A DNA stretch of 64,000 nt from Nostoc sp. CHAB 5844 (GTDB taxonomy: Bacteria; Cyanobacteriota; Cyanobacteriia; Cyanobacteriales; Nostocaceae). The notes under the pieces are model-generated. The model saw nothing but the letters and a program-made list of their open reading frames with translations. It had not been told where the DNA came from and did no database searches. This document shows, piece by piece, positions 55,211 to 63,131 of the stretch; position 1 is the first letter of the stretch, and every line of letters starts with the position of its first letter. Both the position numbers and the translations under genes were made by a program. Where the stretch lies: NCBI RefSeq assembly GCF_020829595.1, contig NZ_JAIVFW010000021.1, positions 41,551 to 105,550 on the forward strand. The letters are read 5' to 3'.

Positions 55211-56368
55211 ATGCGGATATTTATCAGCACTGGCGAAGTATCTGGCGATTTGCAAGGGTCGCTGTTAATTACAGCAATACAACGTCAAGCCATTGCTGCT
55301 GGTTTGGAATTAGAAATTGTCGCCCTCGGTGGCGAAAAAATGGCAAAGGCAGGGGCAAAAATTTTGGGTAATACCAGTGCGATTGGCTCAATGGGTCTTT
55401 TAGAATCCCTGCCCTATATTTTACCGACTCTATTAGTACAACGAAAAGCGATCGCCTACCTGAAGCAAAATCCGCCTGACTTAGTTGTGCTGATTGATTA
55501 CATGGGGCCAAATCTCGGTATTGGCACTTATATGCAGCAGAATCTGCCTGATGTACCAGTGGTATATTATATTGCCCCGCAAGAGTGGGTTTGGTCAGTG
55601 AGTTTGCGTAATACATCGCGGATTGTGGGATTTACAGACAAACTCTTAGCCATATTCCCCCAAGAAGCACGTTATTTTCAGGAAAATGGCGGAAATGTTA
55701 GCTGGGTAGGACATCCGTTAATTGATCGAATGCAGGACGCACCCAATCGTCAGGCGGCGCGTGCCGAATTGGGAATTGCACCAGAACAAACTGCGATCGC
55801 ACTTCTCCCCGCTTCTCGTCAGCAAGAACTAAAATATCTTTTACCCATCATTTTTCAGGCGGCTCAGACAATTCAAGCTAAATTACCAGAAGTTCACTTT
55901 TGGATTCCCCTGTCTTTAGAAAGCTTTAGGCAACCAATTGAGGCAGCAATTCAAAGTTACGGTTTGCAGGCAAAAATCGTATCTGGTCAACAAAAAGAAG
56001 TGTTTGCCGCTGCTGATTTCGCCATTACTAAATCTGGCACGGTTAACTTAGAATTAGCCTTGTTTAATGTGCCGCAAGTTGTAGTTTATCGGCTGAATGC
56101 CATTACTGTGTGGATTGCGCGGAAAATCCTCAAAGGTTCTATTCCCTTTGCTTCACCAGTTAATTTATTGGTGATGAAGGAGATTGTGCCAGAGTTATTA
56201 CAAGAAAAAGCTACAGCAGAAAATATTATCCAAGCAGCGATAGATTTACTACTGAATCCTGAACGCAGACAACAGACATTGACAGATTATGCCCAAATGC
56301 GACAATGTTTAGGAGAAGTTGGTGTATGCGATCGTGCTGCTCAAGAAATTTTGCAAATGCTTAATTAA
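55211..56368 (+). CDS. lpxB: Lipid-A-disaccharide synthase LpxB
   Basis: It joins UDP-diacyl-GlcN and lipid X to the lipid A disaccharide. ATG 55211 (MRIFISTGEVSGDL) gives 385 residues. Marker motifs are STGEVSGDLQGSLL, VVYYIAPQEWVWS, WVGHPLIDRM, LLPASRQQELKYLLP and the donor-binding ITKSGTVNLELAL. The last gene of the block. Confidence 0.95.
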   Translation: MRIFISTGEVSGDLQGSLLITAIQRQAIAAGLELEIVALGGEKMAKAGAKILGNTSAIGSMGLLESLPYILPTLLVQRKAIAYLKQNPPDLVVLIDYMGPNLGIGTYMQQNLPDVPVVYYIAPQEWVWSVSLRNTSRIVGFTDKLLAIFPQEARYFQENGGNVSWVGHPLIDRMQDAPNRQAARAELGIAPEQTAIALLPASRQQELKYLLPIIFQAAQTIQAKLPEVHFWIPLSLESFRQPIEAAIQSYGLQAKIVSGQQKEVFAAADFAITKSGTVNLELALFNVPQVVVYRLNAITVWIARKILKGSIPFASPVNLLVMKEIVPELLQEKATAENIIQAAIDLLLNPERRQQTLTDYAQMRQCLGEVGVCDRAAQEILQMLN

Positions 56369-56450
56369 GTCTGAAGTATGAAGTATAAATTATGAAGTCT
56401 GAATTCTGAAGTGTAGATTAAAAAGAGGCTAAGAGAAAATTACTTCTTAC

Positions 56451-56532
56451 TCAGCACTCAGCACTCAAAACTCAGCACTCAGCAACGCCAGTTCGCTCAA
56501 GTCGGCAGAGCCTTCCTGTGCGACTGGCTCCT
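56451..56532. repeat. AGCACTC heptamers and inverted copy of the 20537-20567 repeat
   Basis: Two to four AGCACTC-like units (56451-56483) are followed by GCCAGTTCGCTCAAGTCGGCAG-type GC-rich repeat ending at 56532, exactly complementary to 20537-20567 over 31 bases. It lies directly before the methyltransferase start. Confidence 0.8.
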
Positions 56533-56548
56533 CAGCACTCAGAACTGA

Positions 56549-57796
56549 ATGAGAAAACGACGACCAATCGCAGTTGATTTGTTCGCAGGTGCAGGCGGCA
56601 TGACCCTTGGCTTTGAACAAGCTGGCTTTGATGTATTGGCAGCCGTAGACATTGACCCCATCCATTGCGCCACCCACGAGTTTAACTTTCCTTTTTGTAC
56701 AGTATTGTGCCGAAGTGTAGAAGATACAACAGGAGAAGAAATTCGCCAGCGTTCTGAAATAGGCGATGGTGAAATTGACGCAGTTATTTGTGGTTCACCC
56801 TGTCAAGGCTTCTCTCTCATAGGTAAACGGGTTTTTGATGATCCGCGAAACTCTCTAGTATTTCACTTTCATCGGTTGGTGTTGGAACTACAGCCGAAAT
56901 ATTTTGTGATGGAAAATGTTCGTGGTATAACAGTTGGCGAACACAAACAAATCCTCAAAAGTTTAATTAGCGAGTTTCAATCTCACGGCTATCAGGTAGA
57001 AGAAAATTATCAAGTTCTTAACGCTGCTCATTACGGAGTTCCACAGTCCCGTGAGCGATTGTTTTTGTTGGGAGCGAGAGAAGATGTCAACTTACCAAAG
57101 TATCCCCAACCAATTACCCAACTAGCAAAGCCAAATCAGCCAACACAACAAAACAATTTACCACTGAGTCCGACAGTGTGGGACGCTATTGGCGATATAC
57201 CAGAAGTCGAAAACTACTCAGAGTTGTTAGACAAAGATTGGGTAATTGCTGAGTATGGCAAACCTAGCGATTACGCATTGAAGCTTCGCGGTATCAGTAC
57301 TTTAGCAGATGATTATGCCTGCGATCGCCAATTCGATTCCCGGATTCTTTCTTCTAGTTTTAGAACTAAACACTCACCAACTACAATTCAACGCTTTCAA
57401 GACACTCCTCAAGGAGAAAGAGAACCCATCAGCCGCTTCCATAAACTGCATCCAGCTGGTGTCTGCAATACTTTACGAGCCGGAACAGATAGATACAGAG
57501 GTTCTTTCACTTCTCCACGACCAATTCATCCATTTACTCCTCGTTGCATCACAGTTCGGGAAGCAGCACGACTGCATTCTTACCCAGACTGGTTTAGATT
57601 TCATGTCACCAAATGGCATGGCTTCCGCCAAGTCGGCAATTCTGTACCGCCACTATTAGCAAAGGCTGTGGCAACTGAGATTATCCGCAGTTTAAACGTC
57701 ATTCCTATTAAACCTAGTTTTCAACAGCAGCTAGGAGATGAAAAGCTGTTGCAACTGAAAATATTACAAGCAGCACAACGTTATTTAAATGCTTAA
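56549..57796 (+). CDS. Orphan C5-cytosine DNA methyltransferase
   Basis: A 415-residue enzyme with the ordered motifs of the family: I DLFAGAGGMTLGF (10-22), IV GSPCQGFS with catalytic Cys85, VI ENVRG (122-126), VIII QSRERLFLLG (166-175), a target-recognition region (about 190-345) and X GNSVPP near 375. No restriction gene is nearby, so a housekeeping methylase is likely. Cyanobacteria carry an orphan m5C enzyme acting on CGATCG, the core of HIP1; this protein is of similar size and could be that enzyme, which is inference. Confidence 0.92.
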   Translation: MRKRRPIAVDLFAGAGGMTLGFEQAGFDVLAAVDIDPIHCATHEFNFPFCTVLCRSVEDTTGEEIRQRSEIGDGEIDAVICGSPCQGFSLIGKRVFDDPRNSLVFHFHRLVLELQPKYFVMENVRGITVGEHKQILKSLISEFQSHGYQVEENYQVLNAAHYGVPQSRERLFLLGAREDVNLPKYPQPITQLAKPNQPTQQNNLPLSPTVWDAIGDIPEVENYSELLDKDWVIAEYGKPSDYALKLRGISTLADDYACDRQFDSRILSSSFRTKHSPTTIQRFQDTPQGEREPISRFHKLHPAGVCNTLRAGTDRYRGSFTSPRPIHPFTPRCITVREAARLHSYPDWFRFHVTKWHGFRQVGNSVPPLLAKAVATEIIRSLNVIPIKPSFQQQLGDEKLLQLKILQAAQRYLNA

Positions 57797-57840
57797 ATCC
57801 AAAAAGAAGGTAGATTATTGAGCGATCGCTTTACTTAGTA

Positions 57841-58998
57841 TTAGTTAGTAGCATTTTTTTGAGCATAGCTAAGATTACGCTGATATTCCATAATTTTTTG
57901 CTGCGCTACTGCATAATTAGGACTAGATAAAGGTACTGATTGCATCATTGATATAGCAGCTTCCCATTGTTTAACAATGTTTTGCCATTCTGTTTGAGAT
58001 TTAGCTGATTGCGTCAGGTTAGCTGCACTGATGGCTTGATTCACAGCATCACGAAAATTATTAGACTGAGGTGATACCGTAGACAATTCAGAATTGACTG
58101 GTGCAGGTGTTGATTTTGGTGGTGTTGATATTGGTGATTGATTGTTAGAGGATGCAGAAAATACAATTTTATTTTGAATAGTTGGTAATTGTATTATTAA
58201 GTATAAAGCTGCAATGATTAATAGGATTAATAGAAATATTAACCTTTTTTGCTTCACGTTCCAGGAATTTTTCTTGTTTATTCGATTAACTTTTAGCTCC
58301 GTTTTAGGATTTATATTTGATGAAGTCGCATTTATTCCCATCTCATTGCGTAATTTATTAAGCTCTGTATTTACTTCTGAAACAGTATCAGTTTTATTTG
58401 TAATTAATTCTTTATTAACAGAATAAGCTGAGATATATCGTCGTTTAACCAAGTATTCGATCTGATATATTACAGAACCAAGCGAAATGTAAAACAGTCC
58501 AAATAATCCCATAATATTTCTTTGATATTTTGTATAGTAAATAATAGGTACATTATAGCTAAGATTAAATGTAGGCAGAAACAATGTATACAAAAGAAAT
58601 GCTATTAGCAAAGAAATAATAATTACGAGCCAGCCATATAACCCTTCCCACCAACTCATTAATCCTGGTAATATTCGTTGTGTTTTACCTATTTCTGGTG
58701 CTTGAATTTGAGAAATAAAATGACTAATAAATAAGTGTAGAAAGTGATGCGTAAAAGCAATTACTGGAATTGGAGATAGAATAATTAATATAGAGAAAAT
58801 AACAAATACTTCTATACTTTTTGTAAAATTAATGATTGGGTAACTTACATTTCCAGCTTTTTCGACTACAAAGATAATAACTCGTAAAAACATTGCTAAA
58901 ATTAAAGCTTTTAGCCACGAAGTAGGATAAGGAAACCATGCAGGCCAGTGTAAATTTTGCTGCTGTTTGGTAAAGTCCAGAAGATTTGGCTTTTTCAT
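57841..58998 (-). CDS. Membrane protein with conserved C-terminal helical motif
   Basis: A 385-residue protein with four to five membrane segments in the first 190 residues, a charged region (195-245), another membrane segment (LIFLLILLIIAALYLII, about 250-267), a Ser/Pro linker and an external-type C-terminal helical domain: NFRDAVNQAISAANLTQSAK, WQNIVKQWEAAISMMQSVP, NYAVAQQKIMEYQRNLSYAQ. That C-terminal motif recurs in many unrelated cyanobacterial proteins. Function unknown. A+T-rich codon use. Confidence 0.75.
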   Translation of the reverse strand: MKKPNLLDFTKQQQNLHWPAWFPYPTSWLKALILAMFLRVIIFVVEKAGNVSYPIINFTKSIEVFVIFSILIILSPIPVIAFTHHFLHLFISHFISQIQAPEIGKTQRILPGLMSWWEGLYGWLVIIISLLIAFLLYTLFLPTFNLSYNVPIIYYTKYQRNIMGLFGLFYISLGSVIYQIEYLVKRRYISAYSVNKELITNKTDTVSEVNTELNKLRNEMGINATSSNINPKTELKVNRINKKNSWNVKQKRLIFLLILLIIAALYLIIQLPTIQNKIVFSASSNNQSPISTPPKSTPAPVNSELSTVSPQSNNFRDAVNQAISAANLTQSAKSQTEWQNIVKQWEAAISMMQSVPLSSPNYAVAQQKIMEYQRNLSYAQKNATN

Positions 58999-59550
58999 AA
59001 CCTATAAAAGGAAATAACCTACATTTTTAAAATTCCCACTTTATAGGCAAAATCAACATTTTTACCTGTTTGCTACATATTTGAAGGCATTTAAGTGGCA
59101 AATCAGACTATGTATTATCTGTAACAAATTTATCTAGTTACTCTACATGACTAGCCCTTTCACGGCGTAGTTAGATTTCTTTTATTCATCTTAAATTTTT
59201 TACATTTTTTAACAAAAATACAAATTAGCCTTTACAAAAAAATTCAAAGAACTCGTCTTAAATTAACTAAAAATCCGTTGATTTTTTAGATTTACGCCAA
59301 AAAAACTTATTACGTCAGGTAGTTTATGACTTTGCAAGAATATGCTGTTGCACTCAAGCTGTTATCTCAGAAATTTGTAGCGATAGCTTAGTTTGGTTGA
59401 AAAATATACCACATTTTACTATTTACATCCTATATCTCAAGATAGAAAATAATGTTTAACCTTTGTTTGGGCAACCTAAGAAAATTTCTGTCTTAAGGGT
59501 GTTTGCTCAAAAAAGCCTGCCTAATTTATCTCCAGTGCAACTGAGGTCAA
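58999..59550. other. 552-bp gene-free region between divergent genes
   Basis: Very A/T-rich in the middle (59190-59290). One 21-codon ORF (59326-59391, MTLQEYAVALKLLSQKFVAIA) is visible but has no supporting signal. It likely holds promoters for both flanking genes. Confidence 0.45.
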
Positions 59551-60573
59551 ATGACGCAATCATTCAATCCAGTCCAAGAGTGGGAACAACGTCGTGATCA
59601 AGCAACCCGCTATTACCAGCAAGGTAAACTTCAAGAATCGCTCGCTCTGGCCACCGAGAATCTAGAATTAGCTAGAACAATTTCTGATCGAGCCAAAGAG
59701 GGTTATACATTAAACGACATCGGTTTAGCTCACCTTGGTTGCTGGCAACCTCAAAGAGCATTAGAGTGTTTTGAGCAGGCGCTTTTGGTTGCTCAAGATA
59801 TAGGTAACGTAAAAGCAGAAGCAACCGCTCTCAGTAATTTGGGTTCTACCTATAGCCGTCTCGGAAAGTTTTCACAAGCGCTGAAATATCTGGATAAAGC
59901 TCTGGAAATATTTAGAAGATTGCAAGACACTCAAGGTGAAGTTTCAACTCTCAATGATGTGGCACTAATCTACACTAAATTGGGAGAACCCAAACGAGCG
60001 CTGTTGTTACAACATCAAATTCTCCCGATGCGGCGATTTTTAGGAGACTTTTCTGGTGAAGCCACAACATTAAATGGTCTTGGGTTTGCTTACAGTGTTT
60101 TAGGTAAACATGGACAAGCTCTAGAATATTTGCAAGAAGCACTTTCTATTCAACGAGCCGTTAAAAATTTGGTTGGTGAAGCAACGACCATGAATAATAT
60201 TGCTTCGGTTTACAGTGATTTAGGACAACCTAAACAAGCTTTACTACTTTACTATCAAGTACTTTTGTCTCGTCGCGCACTTAAAGACCGTTCTGGCGAA
60301 GCCACAACCTTGAACAATATTGGTTATACATACAGCATTCTGGGGAATAACTGGCAGGCTATGAAATTTTATAAACAAGCCATTGCAATTTATCAGGAAT
60401 TAGGCGATCGCCTTGGAGAAATTTCGACCTTGCTGAACATGGGCAACTTGTACGCCTCAACAAAACGCAAAAAAATGGCGCGATCATGCTACCAAAACGC
60501 CCATGAACTAACGCAGCACATCGAATATCAACCACTTTCAGAGAAAGTACAACAGCACATAAATTCTCTCTAG
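59551..60573 (+). CDS. TPR-repeat protein
   Basis: A 340-residue soluble protein made of about seven 40-residue TPR units of the kinesin-light-chain type (for example GEATTLNGLGFAYSVLGKHG and GEATTMNNIASVYSDLGQPK), 55-320. There is no signal peptide and no fused effector. It would serve as a protein-protein scaffold; partner unknown. It runs toward the tRNA array, ending 15 bases from the last tRNA gene. Confidence 0.88.
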   Translation: MTQSFNPVQEWEQRRDQATRYYQQGKLQESLALATENLELARTISDRAKEGYTLNDIGLAHLGCWQPQRALECFEQALLVAQDIGNVKAEATALSNLGSTYSRLGKFSQALKYLDKALEIFRRLQDTQGEVSTLNDVALIYTKLGEPKRALLLQHQILPMRRFLGDFSGEATTLNGLGFAYSVLGKHGQALEYLQEALSIQRAVKNLVGEATTMNNIASVYSDLGQPKQALLLYYQVLLSRRALKDRSGEATTLNNIGYTYSILGNNWQAMKFYKQAIAIYQELGDRLGEISTLLNMGNLYASTKRKKMARSCYQNAHELTQHIEYQPLSEKVQQHINSL

Positions 60574-60587
60574 AGGTTGATTGAAAA

Positions 60588-60659
60588 TGGGAGGTAGAGG
60601 AGTCGAACCTCTCTGTTGCGGATTAAAAGCCCGCTGCACCGCCGCTATGCCAACCACCC
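60588..60659 (-). tRNA. tRNA-Lys(UUU)
   Basis: Anticodon arm GCGGG-CTTTTAA-TCCGC, T arm GAGAGGTTCGACTCCTC. The acceptor has one T-T mismatch at pair 4. No encoded CCA. Last gene of the array. Confidence 0.85.
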
Positions 60660-60762
60660 ATGAATAAGGAATGATAAGTTCATCAATCCACCAGGAAGGT
60701 ACTGCCCCTCCTGTTTCTGTGTTATCAGCACAGCGCCTCACTTTTCGGCTTCTGGTGGAAAG

Positions 60763-60845
60763 CGGAAGACGGAGGAATCGAACCCCTACAGTTACCTGTA
60801 CCCTGGTTTTCAAGACCAGTTGCCAGCCATTTAGCGGCATCTTCC
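60763..60845 (-). tRNA. tRNA-Ser(UGA)
   Basis: Class II with long variable arm. Anticodon arm CTGGT-CTTGAAA-ACCAG; acceptor GGAAGAT/GTCTTCC. No encoded CCA. Looks canonical. Confidence 0.9.
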
Positions 60846-60852
60846 CTGAAGG

Positions 60853-60927
60853 GGTGTCCGACGGGGCTTGAACCCGCTATTACTGGTTCCACAAACCAGC
60901 GCCTCGACCGCTTTGGCTTCAGACACC
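60853..60927 (-). tRNA. tRNA-His(GUG)
   Basis: Anticodon arm CTGGT-TTGTGGA-ACCAG. The extra G-1 paired with C73 (8-bp acceptor GGTGTCTG/CGGACACC) is the His identity element. Canonical, no CCA. Confidence 0.92.
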
Positions 60928-60932
60928 ATCAG

Positions 60933-61006
60933 TGGAATCAATGGGAATTGAACCCATAACCTCCTGCTTGCAAGGCAGGCGCTCTAGCCATTTGAGCTAT
61001 GACCCC
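60933..61006 (-). tRNA. tRNA-Ala(UGC)
   Basis: Anticodon arm CCTGC-CTTGCAA-GCAGG. Acceptor GGGGTCA/TGATTCC has two adjacent G-T wobble pairs, including G3-U70, the alanine identity pair. No CCA. Confidence 0.92.
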
Positions 61007-61112
61007 ATGAAAAAAGTAAAAAGTGTAAAGTAAAAAACAAAAAGAACGTACTTTTGCTTTTTAACCCTTCGCTTTGCTCAAGGGCGTGCTTTTAACTTTT
61101 GACTTGTTCAGG

Positions 61113-61186
61113 CGAGAGTGGTAGGACTCGAACCCACAACCGTCGAGGTAGAAACTCGATGCTCTCTTCCATTGAGCTACACTCTC
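61113..61186 (-). tRNA. tRNA-Arg(UCU)
   Basis: Anticodon arm TCGAG-TTTCTAC-CTCGA; T arm TGTGGGTTCGAGTCCTA; acceptor GAGAGTG/CACTCTC perfect. No CCA. Confidence 0.9.
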
Positions 61187-61192
61187 AAGATT

Positions 61193-61269
61193 TGGTAGTC
61201 CTGGCAGGATTTGAACCAGCAACCTCTTCGTTCTAAGCGAAGCGCCTCTTCCGGTTGGGCTACAAGGGC
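61193..61269 (-). tRNA. tRNA-Leu(UAG), short variable loop
   Basis: Anticodon arm CTTCG-CTTAGAA-CGAAG. The variable loop is of class I length, unlike normal leucine tRNAs. The acceptor (GCCCTTG against CAGGACT) has mismatches at pairs 2-3. CCA is encoded. Confidence 0.75.
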
Positions 61270-61281
61270 ATAGTTTGATTT

Positions 61282-61357
<76 letters not shown>

Positions 61358-61363
61358 TTGCCT

Positions 61364-61426
61364 ATACCAATTCTCTAAAAACGAAACCCAAATTAAATTT
61401 CTTAATTACGAATTACGAATTGGTAT
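61364..61426. repeat. MITE-like repeat, copy B, inside the tRNA array
   Basis: 63 bp with ATACCAATTC/GAATTGGTAT ends, same family as 45233-45328. It abuts the 3' end of the next tRNA-Leu(CAG) gene, where the CCA triplet seen in neighbours is CTA. Confidence 0.75.
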
Positions 61427-61429
61427 TAG

Positions 61430-61503
61430 TACCCCTGACAGGATTTGAACCTGCTAAATCTGGACTCTGATTCCAGCACGTATGCCAGTTCCGTCACAGG
61501 GGC
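61430..61503 (-). tRNA. tRNA-Leu(CAG), short variable loop
   Basis: Anticodon arm CTGGA-ATCAGAG-TCCAG; leucine-like D arm GTGACGGAACTGGCATACG; short variable loop. The bases after the discriminator are CTA rather than CCA, at the edge of the inserted repeat. Confidence 0.8.
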
Positions 61504-61506
61504 ATA

Positions 61507-61580
61507 TCGGGATGGCAGGATTTGAACCTGCAACCTTCAGCTCCCAAAGCTGCCGCGCTACCAAGTTGCGCCACACCCCG
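61507..61580 (-). tRNA. tRNA-Pro(UGG)
   Basis: Anticodon loop TTTGGGA with stem CAGC/GCTG and a G-A mismatch at pair 27-43. Acceptor CGGGGTG/CATCCCG starts with C1-G72 as proline tRNAs do. No CCA. Only three bases from the next tRNA. Confidence 0.85.
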
Positions 61581-61581
61581 T

Positions 61582-61659
61582 TGGTACTCCTGGTGGGAGT
61601 CGAACCCACAACCAGACAGATTTTAAGTCTGCCGCCTCTGCCAGTTGGGCTACAGGAGC
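61582..61659 (-). tRNA. tRNA-Leu(UAA), short variable loop
   Basis: Anticodon arm GCAGA-CTTAAAA-TCTGT; acceptor GCTCCTG/CAGGAGT; CCA encoded. It is nearly a duplicate of the neighbouring Leu(CAA) gene outside the anticodon arm. Confidence 0.83.
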
Positions 61660-61670
61660 GAGTTTTGTTT

Positions 61671-61747
61671 TGGTACTCCTGGTGGGAATCGAACCCACAA
61701 CATACCGTTTTTGAGACGGCAGCCTCTGCCAATTGGGCTACAGGAGC
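61671..61747 (-). tRNA. tRNA-Leu(CAA), short variable loop
   Basis: Anticodon arm GCCGT-CTCAAAA-ACGGT; acceptor and T arm as in the Leu(UAA) neighbour, so the pair arose by duplication. CCA encoded. Confidence 0.83.
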
Positions 61748-61757
61748 ATAAATAAAT

Positions 61758-61831
61758 TGGCTGCCTCGCTAGGACTCGAACCTAGAACTTCTGATTCAAA
61801 TTCAGAAATGTTGCCATTACACCACAAGGCA
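61758..61831 (-). tRNA. tRNA-Gln(UUG)
   Basis: Anticodon arm TCTGA-ATTTGAA-TCAGA; acceptor TGCCTTG/CGAGGCA with U1-A72, a glutamine feature; discriminator G; CCA encoded. Confidence 0.9.
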
Positions 61832-61836
61832 ATAAA

Positions 61837-61912
61837 TGGTTACCAGGGCAGGGTTTGAACCTGCAACCTCATCGTTCAGAGCGATGCGACTTACCAATTC
61901 GTCTACCCGGCA
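61837..61912 (-). tRNA. tRNA-Gln(CUG)
   Basis: Anticodon arm CATCG-CTCTGAA-CGATG; acceptor TGCCGGG/CCTGGTA with wobble pairs; CCA encoded. Position 1-72 is again U-A. Confidence 0.87.
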
Positions 61913-61917
61913 ATCAA

Positions 61918-61992
<75 letters not shown>

Positions 61993-61998
61993 ATGCAG

Positions 61999-62074
61999 CC
62001 CCCCAGGTCGGAATCGAACCGACGACCTCCTGTTCTTCAGACAGGCGCTAACTACCAACTGAGCTACCAGGGGA
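61999..62074 (-). tRNA. tRNA-Phe(GAA)
   Basis: Anticodon arm CCTGT-CTGAAGA-ACAGG; T arm GTCGGTTCGATTCCGAC. D loop is enlarged (GTTGGTAGTTA). Acceptor has one T-T mismatch. No CCA. Confidence 0.85.
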
Positions 62075-62080
62075 TAGAAA

Positions 62081-62149
62081 GGAGAGATGGGTAATTACCT
62101 AGTGGACTGGTTTAATTCAACTTGAATCAGCCACTCCACCATCTCCCCT
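62081..62149 (-). other. tRNA-like remnant or unusual hairpin RNA
   Basis: The ends GGGGAGATGG and CCATCTCTCC form a 10-bp stem, and GGAGTGG near the 5' side resembles a serine/leucine-type D arm. There is no TTC-containing T arm and no normal 7-nt anticodon loop; the centre holds ATTCAA/TTGAAT. Its position and length fit a decayed tRNA gene. Confidence 0.5.
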
Positions 62150-62155
62150 ATGTAA

Positions 62156-62230
62156 CGAGAGCGGAGGGATTTGAACCCCCACGTCTTCAGTTTCGTAGAC
62201 TGAGATGTTATCCAGTTACACCACGCTCTC
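62156..62230 (-). tRNA. tRNA-Arg(ACG)
   Basis: Anticodon arm TCAGT-CTACGAA-ACTGA; acceptor GAGAGCG/CGCTCTC perfect; discriminator G; no CCA. Needs A34-to-inosine editing by TadA to read all CGN codons. Confidence 0.9.
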
Positions 62231-62344
62231 AAAAGGGTCTAGGGGCTAGAGGGTGTAAGGGTGTAAGGGTGCAGGTTTGCAAGGGAAAATAACCATTGAC
62301 TATTGACAAATGACCATTGACCATTGACTCAGCACTGTCAAAGC

Positions 62345-62426
62345 GGAGAGGACAGGATTTGAACCTGCGTACAAAATAGAACAGTTTTACAGACTGTCGC
62401 CTTTAACCAGACTCGGCCATCGACCC
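62345..62426 (-). tRNA. tRNA-Tyr(GUA)
   Basis: Class II with variable arm TCTATTTTGTACG. Anticodon arm ACAGT-CTGTAAA-ACTGT. The acceptor pairs poorly in the middle (GGGTCGA against TCCTCTC), so function is uncertain. No CCA. Confidence 0.8.
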
Positions 62427-62430
62427 ATAA

Positions 62431-62502
62431 TTCCCCCGACGAGAATTGAACTCGTATCTCCGCTTTGAAAGAGCAGTGACTTAACCATTTGTCCACGAGG
62501 GC
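62431..62502 (-). tRNA. tRNA-Glu(UUC)
   Basis: Anticodon arm CTGCT-CTTTCAA-AGCGG; acceptor GCCCTCG/CGGGGGA with a G-A mismatch at the first pair; no CCA. Confidence 0.83.
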
Positions 62503-62521
62503 AAAAATAATTACTAATTCG

Positions 62522-62552
62522 TAATTCGTAATTTTTTTGTAATTACGAATTA
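62522..62552. repeat. Perfect 12-bp inverted repeat between tRNA genes
   Basis: TAATTCGTAATT and AATTACGAATTA flank a 7-nt loop. It shares the AATTACGAATT core with the MITE-like repeats at 45233 and 61364 and is probably a decayed relative. Confidence 0.7.
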
Positions 62553-62558
62553 TTTTGA

Positions 62559-62630
62559 CGCAGGGACTAGGATTTGAACCTAGAACATCGGATTTGGAGT
62601 CACGAGGTGTTGCCGTTACACCATCCCTGC
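62559..62630 (-). tRNA. tRNA-Trp(CCA), bulged anticodon stem
   Basis: Loop CTCCAAA gives anticodon CCA. The anticodon stem pairs only if one T on the 5' side is bulged (TCG-T-GA against TC-CGA). Acceptor GCAGGGA/TCCCTGC is perfect; discriminator G; no encoded CCA end. Confidence 0.75.
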
Positions 62631-62632
62631 AT

Positions 62633-62708
62633 TGGTGGCAGCGACGGGATTTGCACCCGTATTTACCAGGGTATGAACCTGGTGCTTTGCTAATTAAGCT
62701 ACGCTGCG
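62633..62708 (-). tRNA. tRNA-Met(CAU) or Ile2
   Basis: Anticodon arm CCAGG-TTCATAC-CCTGG. First pair is a C-C mismatch, reminiscent of initiator tRNAs, but the anticodon stem lacks the three G-C pairs of initiators. The T loop is TGCAAAT. CCA encoded. It might be an Ile2 tRNA if C34 is modified to lysidine. Confidence 0.78.
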
Positions 62709-62718
62709 ATCGCACCAG

Positions 62719-62791
62719 AGGCTGAGGTGAGATTTGAACTCACGATGTCGGTTTTGCAGACCAATGCCTTCAACCACTTGGCTACTCAGCC
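62719..62791 (-). tRNA. tRNA-Cys(GCA)
   Basis: Anticodon arm TTGGT-CTGCAAA-ACCGA; acceptor GGCTGAG/CTCAGCC perfect; discriminator U, the cysteine identity base. No CCA. Confidence 0.9.
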
Positions 62792-62797
62792 ATGAGG

Positions 62798-62871
62798 GAG
62801 CCTTGACGGGAGTTGCACCCGCTTCTGAGTGCTTGAGAGGCACACTGACTTATCTAGTCGCCTACAAGGCT
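62798..62871 (-). tRNA. tRNA-Glu(CUC), abnormal D arm
   Basis: Anticodon loop CTCTCAA with stem GTGC/GCAC; acceptor AGCCTTG/CAAGGCT perfect. D stem GAC/GTC is displaced by three bases and the T loop is TGCAACT, so folding may be compromised. Confidence 0.72.
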
Positions 62872-62874
62872 ACA

Positions 62875-62948
62875 CGGGAGTAACGAGAATCGAACTCGCA
62901 ACCTATCGCTAGAGCGGCGATCGCTCTGACCGTTTGAGCTATACCCCC
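62875..62948 (-). tRNA. tRNA with nominal CUC anticodon, abnormal loop
   Basis: Acceptor GGGGGTA/TACTCCC, D arm GCTC/GAGC and T arm CGAGTTCGATTCTCG are good. The anticodon arm ATCGC-CGCTCTA-GCGAT has G33 and U37, breaking both usual rules, and a HIP1 octamer lies across its 5' strand. First gene of the array. Identity uncertain. Confidence 0.65.
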
Positions 62949-63131
62949 ATGTTTGGAATCTGTGCCTAATGTTTAGAAGGCAAAAGTAAAAAGTCAAAGA
63001 GCAAAAAAAAGATTCTTTTTACTTTTTACTTTTATCTTTTTACTTTTTAAAGGCACAGATAATTGATGAACTTGCCCATTCCTTATTCAGTTTTCAAGGT
63101 TCGGAATAATTAATTTAACTGAGAAAAACTG

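Noticed and set aside
56549..58998. Restriction-modification system
   Set aside because: The methyltransferase has no nuclease neighbour; the adjacent gene encodes a membrane protein.
59326..59391. 21-codon ORF as a leader peptide
   Set aside because: No Shine-Dalgarno, attenuator or conserved feature supports it.
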